Positions 17,036 to 26,243 are shown, counted from the first letter of the stretch. The stretch: 64,000 bases of DNA from Deltaproteobacteria bacterium (GCA_029261875.1 JAJDAL010000046.1:53348-117347); one strand, 5' to 3'. Translations and numbers: made by a program. The notes: generated by a model from the letters alone, not told the origin.

Positions 17036-18664
17036 CTAACCCTCGCCGCCGAGACCGGGTGCTTCGTGTCCCGAAGCAACCACGTACTCCGAATAACCGC
17101 CCCCGTAGGTACGCGGTGCATCGGCGCCGAGCTCGAGGACGTGGTCCGACAGTGCGCGCAGAAAATGACGGTCATGGGAGACCATCAACATCGTGCCCTC
17201 GAAATTCTTCAGGGACCGCACGAGCATGGCCTTCGTGTCCATGTCGAGGTGGTTTGTGGGCTCGTCCAATACGAGGAAGTTGGGCGGGTCGTAGAGCATG
17301 GTGGCGAGGACCAGGCGCGCCTTCTCTCCGCCCGATAACAGCTTGCAGCGCTTCTCGGCGTCGTCGCCCGGAAACCCGAATGCTCCGGCGAGAGCCTTGA
17401 GCGATCCGATATTGGCCCGGGGAAAGTTGCCCTGCAGGGTCTCGAACACACTGCGCTCCGCCTTCAACACCTCCATCGAGTGCTGCGCGAAGTAGCCAAC
17501 CTTCACGGCCGCGCCCAGCTCGGCGCGACCCTGATCCGGCGAAATCGCACCAACCACCAGCTTGAGCAACGTCGACTTCCCCGCACCGTTGATGCCCATT
17601 ACACACCAGCGTTCCTTGCGTCGGATCACGAAATCCAGCGCTTCGTAGAGCGTGAGATCGCCGTAACGCTTGCCGACGCCCTCCAATTTGACCACGTCGT
17701 CGCCGGAACGCGGCGGCTCGCGGAATTCGAAGTCGATCACCTGCCGGCACCGCGGCGGATGGACGGTTTCGATCTTGTCGATCTTCTTGACCCGGGATTG
17801 CACTTGGGCGGCATGGCTGGCGCGCGCCTTGAAACGTTCGATGAACGCCTTCTCTTTCGCCAGCATGGCCTGTTGGCGCGCGTATCGCGCCTCCTGCTGC
17901 GCTTCGGCGAGAATGCGCTGTTGCTCGTAGAAGTCGTAGTCTCCCGAGTAGGTCGACATCGTGCCGCCGTCGATCTCGACGATCTTGGTGACAATCCGGT
18001 TCAAGAACTCGCGATCATGAGAGGTGATGATCAACGCGCCCTCGAAGCCGCGAAGGAACTGCTCTAGCCAGATGATCGATTCGATATCGAGATGGTTGGT
18101 GGGCTCATCGAGCAATAGCCCGTCCGGCCGCATCAACAGAATGCGGGCCAGCGCAACCCGCATCTTCCATCCGCCCGACAATCGATCCACGTCCTGCTCG
18201 ATCACCGCGTCCCGAAACCCGAGCCCGGCGAGCACCTCGCGAGCGCGCGCTTCGAGCGCGTAGCCATCGAGTTCGTCGAACCGGTGCTGGACTTCGCCGA
18301 AGCGGGTAACGAGCGCGTCGAGTTCGTCGCCGCGGTCCGGGTCGGCCATGGCGTGCTCCAGGGTCGCGAGTTCGCCCGCCAGGTCGGAAACCTCACCGGC
18401 GCCGGAAAGCGTCGCTTCGAGCACGGACTCGCCCCCCATCTCGCCCGTGTCCTGACTGAAATAGCCGAGCGTTGCGTTGCGCTCGACCGCGACTTGCCCG
18501 GCGTCGGATTCCTCCTGCTTCATGATCATGCGAAACAACGTCGACTTGCCGCAGCCATTCGGCCCGACGAGGCCGACCCGCTCGCCCCGAAACGCCGTCA
18601 TCGACGCATCGAGAAACAGGATCTGGGAGCCATGCGCTTTGGAGACCGAGTCGAGCGAAATCAC
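17036..18664 (-). CDS. ABC-F family ATPase (tandem ABC domains)
   Basis: 542 aa with two nucleotide-binding domains. The first has GPNGCGKST, LSGGWKMRVALARIL and LLLDEPTNHLD. The second has GINGAGKST, LSGGEKARLVLATML and FLVLDEPTNHLD. A charged linker of about 80 residues (FYEQQRILAEAQQEARY onward) joins them, as in ABC-F proteins. There are no membrane segments, so it is not a transporter. ABC-F proteins act on the ribosome E site, in translation control or antibiotic protection; which subfamily applies cannot be decided here. Genes on both sides are unrelated. Confidence 0.93.
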   Translation of the reverse strand: MISLDSVSKAHGSQILFLDASMTAFRGERVGLVGPNGCGKSTLFRMIMKQEESDAGQVAVERNATLGYFSQDTGEMGGESVLEATLSGAGEVSDLAGELATLEHAMADPDRGDELDALVTRFGEVQHRFDELDGYALEARAREVLAGLGFRDAVIEQDVDRLSGGWKMRVALARILLMRPDGLLLDEPTNHLDIESIIWLEQFLRGFEGALIITSHDREFLNRIVTKIVEIDGGTMSTYSGDYDFYEQQRILAEAQQEARYARQQAMLAKEKAFIERFKARASHAAQVQSRVKKIDKIETVHPPRCRQVIDFEFREPPRSGDDVVKLEGVGKRYGDLTLYEALDFVIRRKERWCVMGINGAGKSTLLKLVVGAISPDQGRAELGAAVKVGYFAQHSMEVLKAERSVFETLQGNFPRANIGSLKALAGAFGFPGDDAEKRCKLLSGGEKARLVLATMLYDPPNFLVLDEPTNHLDMDTKAMLVRSLKNFEGTMLMVSHDRHFLRALSDHVLELGADAPRTYGGGYSEYVVASGHEAPGLGGEG

Positions 18665-18969
18665 GGGCTCTATCTAGCATGAATCGACGCGCGAATCAGA
18701 TGGTGCATCTTGGGCGCTGACGCGGCAGTACTCGTCCCCCAGGGTACGCAGTCCCGCGGTCAGCGGGTCGAAGCGAGGCCGGTCACGATGACTCGGACCC
18801 GCCCTCACGTCAGACCGATACCAGTCACAAATCGAGGCAGGTCCTCACTTCAAGCCTGATAGGACGTCCGTTCCCAAAGGGGGCACCGGCTGTTCCCATC
18901 GGAAGCACGACTGAATCGCAGCTGAACGTGTTTTTGGAAACTGGCTGCTCACGCACTTGAGGAAAAATC
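18665..18969. other. Divergent intergenic region before the second CSLREA gene
   Basis: 305 nt, no convincing gene. It should hold promoters for the ABC-F gene (minus) and the lipoprotein gene (plus). Its last 20 nt (CTTGAGGAAAAATCATG) resemble those before the first CSLREA gene. Confidence 0.5.
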
Positions 18970-19929
18970 ATGGCCCGATCTCGATTTGCAATGGGAGCTG
19001 CGCTTCTGGGCGCGTTCTTCATCGGATGTTTCGATCACACCTTCGTCTTAGACAGTTTCGTCGATGCGCACGACGCCGACCCCGGTGACGGGATCTGCGC
19101 GTCAGCTGCCGGCGAATGCACGCTCCGCGCCGCGGTCGAGGAAGCGGAAGCCCTCGAAGGCTACGACCTGATCCATGTCCCGGCGGGAACCTATTTCCTT
19201 ACCCTGGGCGAGCTCCGCGCCGACGAAGGCCTGCTAATCGCGGGTGCCGGCTGGGAAGACACCATCATCGATGCCGGTGGAAACAGCCGAATCCTCAGCA
19301 CCATCGCGGTGGACTACGAAAACCCTGCGTTGATCGCGCTCGCGGGCCTGACGCTGCAGAACGGATCGTCGAGCAACGGTGGCGCAATTTTCAACATCGA
19401 GAACAACGTGTCTCTGGGAAGTGTCTCGATCCTCGACAACGTCGCGGCTCGCCCGAACGTCGCCCAGGGACTCGGCGGCGGAATCTACCACCAGGGCGGC
19501 GAGCTTCAGATCAAGGACAGCCGAATCCTGAACAATCACGCCGGCGCCTCTGGCGGCGGCATTATGAGCGACGTGCGTTCCACCCTCGTCGTCGAGAACA
19601 GCACCATCATGGGGAACAGCTCCTTCATCGCCGGCGGTGGCATCATGAACCAGGGCGGCTCCGTCCGCTTGAAGCTCGTAAAACTCTACGTGAACAGTGC
19701 ACCCTTCGGTGGCGCGATGGCGGCGAGCGCCGAGGAACCGGCGGAAGACGTCATCATCGAGAAGGGCCGGTTCCGCGGCAACAGCTCCAGCAGCGCGAGT
19801 GGCGCCCTCGACAGCCACGTGCCCGTCTACGCCTCGAACACGAGGTTCAGCCGCAACACCGGTCCGGACTGCGCGTCGCCGGTGATCGATCTCGGCGGAA
19901 ACGACGACAGCGACGGGACCTGTCTCTAG
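18970..19929 (+). CDS. CSLREA-domain lipoprotein, predicted right-handed beta-helix (copy 2)
   Basis: 319 aa, alignable from end to end with the protein at 5300-6262. Shared features are the lipobox LLGAFFIGC, the motif VDAHDADPGDGICASAAGE and CTLRAAVEEAEALEG, the strand AGAGWEDTIIDAGGNSRIL, repeated GGGI turns, and the ending GPDC...DLGGN...DGTC. Only one or two residues separate the lengths, so this is an old in-family duplication rather than a fragment. The two copies lie 13.7 kb apart with unrelated neighbours. It is probably a lipid-anchored surface protein; its ligand or role is unknown. It converges on the Cys-rich gene, with a hairpin between them. Confidence 0.85.
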   Translation: MARSRFAMGAALLGAFFIGCFDHTFVLDSFVDAHDADPGDGICASAAGECTLRAAVEEAEALEGYDLIHVPAGTYFLTLGELRADEGLLIAGAGWEDTIIDAGGNSRILSTIAVDYENPALIALAGLTLQNGSSSNGGAIFNIENNVSLGSVSILDNVAARPNVAQGLGGGIYHQGGELQIKDSRILNNHAGASGGGIMSDVRSTLVVENSTIMGNSSFIAGGGIMNQGGSVRLKLVKLYVNSAPFGGAMAASAEEPAEDVIIEKGRFRGNSSSSASGALDSHVPVYASNTRFSRNTGPDCASPVIDLGGNDDSDGTCL

Positions 19930-19935
19930 GGTTCA

Positions 19936-19954
19936 AGCCCAGGATTCCCGGGCT
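19936..19954. terminator. Hairpin between convergent genes
   Basis: AGCCC-A-GG-ATT-CC-C-GGGCT forms a 7-bp stem with one internal mismatch. It starts 7 nt after the CSLREA stop and touches the stop of the convergent gene. No T-run is seen. Confidence 0.45.
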
Positions 19955-21539
19955 ACTGGCAGACCAGCCGGACCTCGACCGGATCGAGCAGGCTGGAAGG
20001 ATCTCGATCGAGGATGGAGACGAACTCTCCATCCTCGAGATCCACGCTCTGCCCAGAGGCATCGCAGATTGCTGGGCTCCCTTGCAGGACGACCTGAGGG
20101 TGCAACGCGGCTTCCGTCGTGATCGGCACACAGGGGAAGACATCCGGGACCAGAGCGTTGGCGAACTGTATGGAGACATCGGCGTAGCAGAGCGTCGCAC
20201 CAGGCCGGCTAGGGATTCCCTGGGTCTCGACCCCGTAACAGTGGCACTCACACACGAAGCCAAACGCGCAATCGGACTTTCCGACCGGTAGCCCGCGGGA
20301 CGCGCAAGCGGTCTCACAAGACTCGGTACACCCGGCGTCGTTGGTACAGCTCTCGCCCACCTCCTCCGAGACGTAACCCATGTCCAGGGGCGCGCCGCCA
20401 TGGCAGGCCAGGACGGCGTCCCCGCCACAGCTCGTCTTTGCGCTGTCGATGCGAATCGAAAAATCGAGACCCGCCTGCAGCTCCAACGTCTCGGACTCGA
20501 TCGGTTCGGGAATCGAACAGGAGCAACGCGCCTCACCGGTCACCGGATCGATGTCTGTGCAATCGACCTCCAAGACACCGGTCAACGGCCCTTCGACCTC
20601 TAGGAGCCCACTGCGAAATCCGAAGCGGACGCTGGAGCCGAAGCCCATCTCACAGGTAGCCGTTGGTGGCCGCCGCATACAACTTCCGTTGCTGAGTCCA
20701 TCGTCGTTCGCATCACAATCCAGATCCAGGGAATCAACAGCATCGAGCGCCAGGCAACTTCCGCATCGCACTGCGAACTCGATGCAAGTGGCTACTTCTT
20801 CCGGGTCGTTCGATCCGCAACTAGGAAACGCCTGGTTGAGGTCGACACCTCGGGACACGCAGGACCTATCGAGTTCGTTTCGGATGCTGCCCAGGTATGG
20901 ATCGCATTCCCGTGCGACCTTGCCCTTCGGATCGGCGCCCAAGCAGAGAGCCAGGTCCGCCGCGTCTAGGATCGTCCCGTTTCGGAGTCCATCCTTCTTG
21001 CAACCATTGAATGTCGCAAGAGTACGGTACTCGCAGCGCCGAATCTTCCGCGCCACATCCTGTTGGCAACGCTCAACCGCGGAATCCTGACCTTCGGTCT
21101 TCAGCACTGCGTCCAGGTCTTCGCCCGTGACCTTCTTCAGGATGCCCAGAGAAAGCACCTTGGCTTCGATGATGGTGGTCGCCGCATTCGCGTGCCCGAA
21201 CGGCGGTGCCTTGGTGCAGTAGCGCGTCTCGTCGTCGACGATTCGATCTTCAATTTTTCCGATGCGTCCGCTCTGATCGAGGTAGGTGCACTCTTGGATC
21301 GTTTTCCCCACCAGGCCTCCGCGTGCGTGGTATCGATGGCAGCTGCGCAGTGCCTTGCCCACCGCACCGCGCAACTTCCGGAGATGCTTGTTGGCCCGAA
21401 CGACACAGCGCTGTTCGGTGGTGGTCAGCGCTTGAGCGTTTACGATGCGCGGAATGCTGGGGACAAGAAACAGCCCCGCCAGCAACGGCATCAATGCCGC
21501 GACGAACATCCGCTGAAGAATCGACTGGCCAGAGAACAA
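19953..21539 (-). CDS. Secreted Cys-rich protein sharing an N-terminal domain with the gene at 1-1687
   Basis: 528 aa. A signal peptide (FVAALMPLLAGLFLVPSI, then VNAQ) is followed by a domain at about 37-280 that matches the N-terminal domain of the protein at the left window edge. Shared landmarks in order are an early Cys pair, PPFG, GCKKDGLRNGTILDAADLA, CLG, KGKVARECD, FPSCG, CGSC, LDCDANDDGLSN and GSC. The C-terminal half has no DUF4215 repeats but other disulfide-rich segments (CTESCETACASRG, CAFGFVCECHCYG). No membrane anchor or sorting tail is visible. Function unknown. It is the only gene between the second CSLREA lipoprotein and the remnant-bearing region at 21.6-22.1 kb. Confidence 0.75.
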   Translation of the reverse strand: MFSGQSILQRMFVAALMPLLAGLFLVPSIPRIVNAQALTTTEQRCVVRANKHLRKLRGAVGKALRSCHRYHARGGLVGKTIQECTYLDQSGRIGKIEDRIVDDETRYCTKAPPFGHANAATTIIEAKVLSLGILKKVTGEDLDAVLKTEGQDSAVERCQQDVARKIRRCEYRTLATFNGCKKDGLRNGTILDAADLALCLGADPKGKVARECDPYLGSIRNELDRSCVSRGVDLNQAFPSCGSNDPEEVATCIEFAVRCGSCLALDAVDSLDLDCDANDDGLSNGSCMRRPPTATCEMGFGSSVRFGFRSGLLEVEGPLTGVLEVDCTDIDPVTGEARCSCSIPEPIESETLELQAGLDFSIRIDSAKTSCGGDAVLACHGGAPLDMGYVSEEVGESCTNDAGCTESCETACASRGLPVGKSDCAFGFVCECHCYGVETQGIPSRPGATLCYADVSIQFANALVPDVFPCVPITTEAALHPQVVLQGSPAICDASGQSVDLEDGEFVSILDRDPSSLLDPVEVRLVCQ

Positions 21540-21679
21540 CGCAGCATCTCCCGATCAATCATCCGGCATTGGATCGCGCCATCGTAACGCGGAGCGTTCG
21601 CTGGCCTTGTGACCTTTGCTGGACGAAGGTCAGAACAGGATCCTATGAATGCGCAGCTGTTCGCGGATCCCCGGGAGGT

Positions 21680-21925
21680 TCAGTCGGTCTTGCCCGCTAG
21701 AAATTCCTGAAACAGCTCGATGATCCAATCGAGCAACGGCGCGTAGGGTAGCTTCGCCGCAACTAGGGCAATGACCAACAAGGTCCGTGTACTCGGGATA
21801 GGCGCGGTCTCAAACGAGATCCGGGCAATCCCGATTCGAACAGTGGCGCACGTCTCGGGTCCCCCTTGCCTTCGGCCGATTCCTTCACGTGCCAGTGGGA
21901 TGCTAGAGAATGCGCCCGTTCCCAC
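21680..21925 (-). CDS. Doubtful 81-aa open frame
   Basis: Opens at GTG 21925, 12 nt after the stop of the decayed tail at 21937, with a G-run 6 nt upstream. It encodes a Ser/Ile-rich start and a hydrophobic helix near the end (TLLVIALVAAKLPYAPLLDW). No family is recognised. It could be a small membrane protein, a fragment or chance; the surrounding 660 nt hold only this and the remnant. Confidence 0.2.
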   Translation of the reverse strand: MGTGAFSSIPLAREGIGRRQGGPETCATVRIGIARISFETAPIPSTRTLLVIALVAAKLPYAPLLDWIIELFQEFLAGKTD

Positions 21926-21936
21926 TCGTCGCCCCC

Positions 21937-22053
21937 CTAACAGTTAGGGCCCTCATCGGCGAGCGGACAGCTTTCGCACCTTGGAACGGGTCCTGATTGA
22001 AGCGTTGGAACACCTGGCCCAGGTCACTCCCGCCGATGAATTGACCAGATGCG
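21937..22053 (-). pseudogene. Decayed C-terminal GGSDLG/Cys-tail module (frameshifted)
   Basis: Two frames together restore the module seen at 31595, 32812 and 39164. One frame reads GQFIGGSDLGQVFQRFNQ; after a one-base loss near 21990 the next frame reads PVPRC..CPLADEGPNC and stops. The upstream sequence does not encode the usual acidic stretch before GQFIGG, and no signal peptide is attached. It is therefore the remnant of a larger exported protein or mini-gene. Confidence 0.65.
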
Positions 22054-22197
22054 GCCGCTGGTCGGAACCCACGTTCCACCCGGACCGTGAAAAACGCTGA
22101 AAAACCGGGTAGAACGAGTTCGCGAGGACTTTGATTGCGCCCGCAGCCGGCGCAGGATTATTCTCGCTCTCGGAGTCAACCGAGGAGGGAAGGTGCC

Positions 22198-23079
22198 ATG
22201 CGGGATCGAGCGCTTGTGGGATTCATCATTCTGGCGGGGGCGCTCAGCGTTGCCGCCACCCTTCAGCCCGGTCAGAGCGAGCCCAAGCGGCTCTACTCCA
22301 TCGGGGATTCGATCACCCGGGCCTTCGATGCGGACCTGATTGCCGACCAACTTCACTTGAGCTGGGTGAACGGGTATCACGGTTTCTGGGAAGAGCTCTT
22401 GAACCTGCCCGACATCAATGCCCACAACCAACGCATCACCAACCAATGGGGCTCCGGCGGACGCGAGAACTGGATCGCCGCGGAGAACGGCGCGCGCGTC
22501 GACGACATGGCGAGCCAGGCCAGCGGGCTGGCGGGCAAGAACGCCAACTATGTGACCGTCATGCTCGGCGGCAACGACGTGTGCCGCGACGAAATCGCCG
22601 ATCTGCCGACGAACGCGGAATTCGAGGCCAACGTGCGCGCGGGCTTCGACACCCTACTCTCCCACATCGGCCCCGGAGCGTCGGTCCTGGTGAGCGCGAT
22701 CCCCGACGTGAAGCAGCTCTACGATATCGGCCAGGACAAGACGATTCTCGGCATCGTGAATTGCGAGACGCTGTGGGAACTCACAGTGCTGGGCTTCCCC
22801 TGCGGCTCGATGCTGTCTTCCGAAAACTCCGAAGCCGACCGCCTCTACGTGCAGTCGCGCAACGTCGGTTACAACGACATCCTGGCCCAGGTCACCGTCG
22901 AAAAGGCCGCCCAGAACCCCGACAAATTCATCCGCTACAGCAGCGTGGTGTTCGACGAGCAGTTCCTCGAGTCCGACATCTCCGACCTCGACTGCTTTCA
23001 CCCGTCCTGGCGTGGCCAGAAACGGATCTCCGAAGGACTCTGGCTCGACGGACCCTTCAACCAGGTCGGCTGCTTCTAA
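22198..23079 (+). CDS. SGNH/GDSL-family hydrolase, exported
   Basis: 293 aa from ATG 22198, with GAGGAGGGAAGG upstream. A signal peptide or anchor (LVGFIILAGALSVAAT) precedes the SGNH fold. The Ser block is GDSITRAFD, the Asn block GGND, and the C-terminal DxxH block DCFHPS, so the Ser/Asp/His catalytic set is present. Such enzymes are esterases or lipases that act on acyl groups of lipids, glycans or small esters. It is the first gene of a tight three-gene run (3-nt gap, then an overlap) with a membrane-anchored protein and a thioredoxin-fold fusion, which points to work in the envelope. Confidence 0.88.
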   Translation: MRDRALVGFIILAGALSVAATLQPGQSEPKRLYSIGDSITRAFDADLIADQLHLSWVNGYHGFWEELLNLPDINAHNQRITNQWGSGGRENWIAAENGARVDDMASQASGLAGKNANYVTVMLGGNDVCRDEIADLPTNAEFEANVRAGFDTLLSHIGPGASVLVSAIPDVKQLYDIGQDKTILGIVNCETLWELTVLGFPCGSMLSSENSEADRLYVQSRNVGYNDILAQVTVEKAAQNPDKFIRYSSVVFDEQFLESDISDLDCFHPSWRGQKRISEGLWLDGPFNQVGCF

Positions 23080-23082
23080 CCC

Positions 23083-23577
23083 ATGAATCGAAGCCGGGTC
23101 GCCCTCGTGGCGCTGGGGTTATTGGTCGGCGCGTGGTGGTTCGTACCGCGTCCGCAAACCACAACCCCGGATTTCCCAGTTTCCTCGTCCCCGGCACCCG
23201 AATCGTCCCGCAACGAATCGGAGGGTGACGCTCCACCGCACCTCGCGAACGAAGCGACCGGAGAGAAGCCCGAGCTTCGGCTCGCGTCGCGGGTCGAAGA
23301 CCAACTCGTCGCGGCGATCGAACGCGAATCGGGACGAGCCATCACACCCCGAGATCGGGAATTCCTGTTGGAGCATCTGTCCCGAATCTGGGCCCAGGAA
23401 GCAACCGACGCCCAGACGCCGAGCGAACGACTGGAACGTTCGGACATCATCAACGACGCCGACGCCGCCTTGCGGGCGCGCTTCGGGATGGGCGTTCACA
23501 ATCTCCTGCTGGAACTCAATGCCGACCGAATTCAAGAAGTTCGCCCGACGGATCTCGAAACCGTTCCCGGCGCCTAG
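23083..23577 (+). CDS. Membrane-anchored protein of unknown function
   Basis: 164 aa. One N-terminal membrane segment (VALVALGLLVGAWWFV) is followed by a Ser/Pro/Glu-rich linker (residues about 25-60) and a small helical domain (about 68-160) containing REFLLEHLSRIWAQE and FGMGVHNLLLELNADR. No family is recognised. It starts 3 nt after the SGNH hydrolase, and its 3' end overlaps the next gene by 59 nt in another frame. The pattern suggests an accessory factor for the hydrolase or for the following folding factor. Confidence 0.7.
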   Translation: MNRSRVALVALGLLVGAWWFVPRPQTTTPDFPVSSSPAPESSRNESEGDAPPHLANEATGEKPELRLASRVEDQLVAAIERESGRAITPRDREFLLEHLSRIWAQEATDAQTPSERLERSDIINDADAALRARFGMGVHNLLLELNADRIQEVRPTDLETVPGA

Positions 23578-24952
23578 GCTCGCCGCGGTCGCGGTGTTGT
23601 GGTTTGCCACGGCACCCGCTCCGGCCCCCCTTCCCGAACCCGGTCTTGCCGCGCAAGTGGACGACCACGTGATCTCGATCGCCGACGTGGATGCAGCGTC
23701 GGCGCAAAAAGTCGAACGGATCCGCGCGGCGTTGAAAGAGGTCTTCACGGAGACGATCGAATCCGAAATCGACGCGGTGCTGCGCGCTGCCCTCGACGAG
23801 CCCCAGGGCCTAGTATCCACACCCATCAGCGAAGCGGACATCGAACGCTTCCAATCCCAACGTCCGCACGAATTTCAATCCCTTCCCCGCGCCCAGCAGA
23901 AGCCCGCGGTCCGCTACCTCCTCGAGCAACGCGCAAGGCTTGCACGGAAAAAAGAAGAACGCGCGATGCTCCGCAAAGGACATCGCATCGTGCGAATTCC
24001 TCCCGAGGGTGTCGATCTCAGCCGGGCACGATCCGAAATCATCGTCGCGCGAATCGACGATCAGCCTGTCCGCGCCGAGGCCATCGAACGCAGGGCCGCC
24101 CTACGCCTCTATCGCCTACGCGCGGAGCTCTACCGAGAACGAGCCCGCAACCTGGAGTCACAGATCGACTCCTTCCTGTTGGATCGCGCTGCGCGAAAAC
24201 GGAAGATCACACGCCAGCTACTCGAACGCGAGATCGAAGGAGAGGTTTCGGTCACCGACGAAGAACTCGAAGCGTTGGCGAAATCGACGAGTTCGTCCGC
24301 GGAGCGCGTCCGGCCCTACCTCGAGTTCCAGCAGCGGTATGAACGCGTGAAGGCCTTCAAGGCGGAGCTTCGCCGTCCGGCGAGAATCCAAAGATTCCTA
24401 CGCGAGCCCCCGGTCCCCGTACTTCCCATCGACTCGGGCAATGCACCTACACTTGGGCCTGCCAGCGGACCGAGACTCATCTTCTACTCGAACCTCCGGT
24501 GCAAGGTATGCCCCTTGGCCCACGCCGCGGTCGACGAACTGCGCAACCTCGAGCCCGACGTTCGAATCAGCTTCCGCGACTTCATCCCCACCTGGGACCC
24601 GGGCGCCCACGAAGCGGCACGCATGCTGCGCTGTGCCGAGAAGCAGGGTGGGTTCGAAGGCATTCGCGCGGAATTACTCCGTCAACCGCGACCGAAACCC
24701 GGCGCCACCTGGTTCGACGACACGTCCCTGAAAGAGCTCCTCGAGAAACTACCGGTCGACGAAGAACGTTTCCGAACCTGCGTCGCTTCGCCAGAGATCC
24801 GCCAAAGCATCCGCAAAGACACCGAACACGCAATATCCCTGGGCTTTTCCCAGGAGCCCGCGTACATCGCGGAGGGCGTACCTCTTTCCGGGATGCAAGA
24901 CGCGCAAAGCCTTCAACGCGCCCTTGCGACGGGGATGACCTCGCTTCCCTAA
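23519..24952 (+). CDS. Exported SurA-N-like/thioredoxin-fold (DsbA-like) fusion protein
   Basis: 477 aa from ATG 23519, the start that gives a signal peptide (AAVAVLWFATAPAPA) and overlaps the previous gene; its ribosome site is weak. Residues about 45-290 are mostly long charged helices with two short segments resembling chaperone-like SurA/PpiC N-termini (VDDHVISIADVDA and IDDQPVRAEAIE). Residues about 315-475 form a thioredoxin-like domain of the DsbA family, with the redox motif CKVC near residue 328 (SNLRCKVCPLAHAAVDEL) and EPAYIAEG near the end. Proteins of this build act in periplasmic protein folding or as disulfide reductases. The Lys-Val pair in the active site is unusual. Co-located with an SGNH hydrolase. 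Confidence 0.75.
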   Translation: MPTEFKKFARRISKPFPAPRLAAVAVLWFATAPAPAPLPEPGLAAQVDDHVISIADVDAASAQKVERIRAALKEVFTETIESEIDAVLRAALDEPQGLVSTPISEADIERFQSQRPHEFQSLPRAQQKPAVRYLLEQRARLARKKEERAMLRKGHRIVRIPPEGVDLSRARSEIIVARIDDQPVRAEAIERRAALRLYRLRAELYRERARNLESQIDSFLLDRAARKRKITRQLLEREIEGEVSVTDEELEALAKSTSSSAERVRPYLEFQQRYERVKAFKAELRRPARIQRFLREPPVPVLPIDSGNAPTLGPASGPRLIFYSNLRCKVCPLAHAAVDELRNLEPDVRISFRDFIPTWDPGAHEAARMLRCAEKQGGFEGIRAELLRQPRPKPGATWFDDTSLKELLEKLPVDEERFRTCVASPEIRQSIRKDTEHAISLGFSQEPAYIAEGVPLSGMQDAQSLQRALATGMTSLP

Positions 24953-25068
24953 GGAACAGGATGGGAAGACCCCGATTGCGGGAGTCGGACCGATCGGCTA
25001 GTCGTCATGGCCCCCTTCAGAACAGAAATTTCGGGATTCAGCGACGAGCGAGGCGAGCGCGAAGGAAT

Positions 25069-26085
25069 GTGAGGGAAGCAGCTCTCGAGTATCTGGTTTG
25101 CCCGATTTGCCGTGGCACACTTCGATTGCAATCCGATCGAATTGACGACTTTGGTATCGCCGAAGGGGAACTGCACTGCGAAGCGTGTGCGGTGGCCTAT
25201 TCGATTCGTGGCGGGATTCCTCGCTTCGTCGCAAGCGAAAGTTACAGTTCTAGTTTTGGCGAACAATGGATTCGCGCGGGCAGTCTTCGCTCCGACAGTC
25301 AGACCGGTACGACCTACATGCGCGATACGGTTCTGGGGCGCACCGAATGGCCAGAAAACCACCTCGACGGCAAGCTCGTGCTGGAGTGCGGTTGCGGGGC
25401 AGGGGACGACACCGACGTATTGCAGTCCTTGGGAAATTCGACGTTGATCAGTCTCGACTTGTCGGCATCGGTGAAGGTCGCCTACGAGAACACGAAATCG
25501 AACCCCAACGTCCACATCATCCAGGCGGACCTTTCCAGAATTCCGCTTCGTGAGAAATCCGTGGACGTCGTCTACTGCCACCGAGTTCTCCAGCACACAC
25601 CGGACCCCGAGACGTCATTCTTCTCGATGACGAAACATCTCAAGGATCGGGGGGGAGAGATGTTTCTTCACTGCTACGACTCACATCTTTCCTCGGTCCT
25701 GCACTGGAAGTACGCCCTACGTCCAATTACCAAGCGGATCGATAGCCAACGTTTGTTTCGAATTCTCGAAACACTAGGACCGGCTCTGTATCGATTGGCG
25801 GGCGCTTTCAGTCGTCTTCCGCTCAAGATCGGCCATGTTTCGCTCGGGCGTGTCTTTGCCCAGTTGTTTATTCCGTTCTACAACCACGACGACCTCAGCG
25901 ACCGGTATCCACTGTCCCCGGAATTCTTGTATCAACTGAGCCTTGTCAACACCTTCGACGCACTGAGCCCTCAACACGACCACCCCAAGAGCCCCAGTCA
26001 GTTGCGACGCTGGTTCGTACGTGATGGGTTCGACCGGATCGAGCTTCGCGGCCGGAACCCGGTAAGAATGGTGGCAACCCGATAG
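25069..26085 (+). CDS. Class I SAM-dependent methyltransferase with Trm112-like N-terminus
   Basis: 338 aa from GTG 25069; the frame stays open upstream, but the protein-like part starts here. The N-terminal 50 residues carry a zinc-ribbon of the Trm112 type (LVCPICRGTL, then LHCEACAVAYSIRGGIP). The methyltransferase core follows: motif I LECGCGAG, LISLDLSASV, VVYCHRVLQHTPDPE. The C-terminal third (about 215-338) is aromatic-rich and may bind the substrate. Such fused proteins methylate small molecules or glycans in secondary or surface metabolism; the substrate is unknown. The spacing between AAGGAA and the GTG is short. It stands alone between the folding-factor run and a convergent peptidase gene. 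Confidence 0.82.
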   Translation: MREAALEYLVCPICRGTLRLQSDRIDDFGIAEGELHCEACAVAYSIRGGIPRFVASESYSSSFGEQWIRAGSLRSDSQTGTTYMRDTVLGRTEWPENHLDGKLVLECGCGAGDDTDVLQSLGNSTLISLDLSASVKVAYENTKSNPNVHIIQADLSRIPLREKSVDVVYCHRVLQHTPDPETSFFSMTKHLKDRGGEMFLHCYDSHLSSVLHWKYALRPITKRIDSQRLFRILETLGPALYRLAGAFSRLPLKIGHVSLGRVFAQLFIPFYNHDDLSDRYPLSPEFLYQLSLVNTFDALSPQHDHPKSPSQLRRWFVRDGFDRIELRGRNPVRMVATR

Positions 26086-26223
26086 CCTGCGGTGTCCCGG
26101 CGATTCGCAGGGTAGAAGAGAAAGACCCGGAGCCTGTGCGCCAGAGTTCCTGGCCGGTCGTGTCATCGAACTTGAGACGGTAAACACATTCTCGTCGAGC
26201 ACCTGCCCGGGAGAAAGTCGGTA

Positions 26224-26240
26224 CTCTCGGAGACCGAGAG
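26224..26240. terminator. Short perfect hairpin between convergent genes
   Basis: CTCTCGG-AGA-CCGAGAG, a 7-bp perfect stem with a 3-nt loop, just beyond the stop of the M64 peptidase gene. There is no T-run on either side. Confidence 0.4.
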
Positions 26241-26243
26241 AAC

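Noticed and set aside
21935..21949. Palindrome CCCTAACAGTTAGGG
   Set aside because: It lies across the stop codon of the decayed module, and the homologous mini-gene at 31595 has a non-palindromic version. Coincidence is more likely than an operator.
25103..25125. TGGCAC...TTGC resembling a sigma54 promoter
   Set aside because: The GG to GC spacing is 12 nt instead of 10, and it sits inside a methyltransferase gene.
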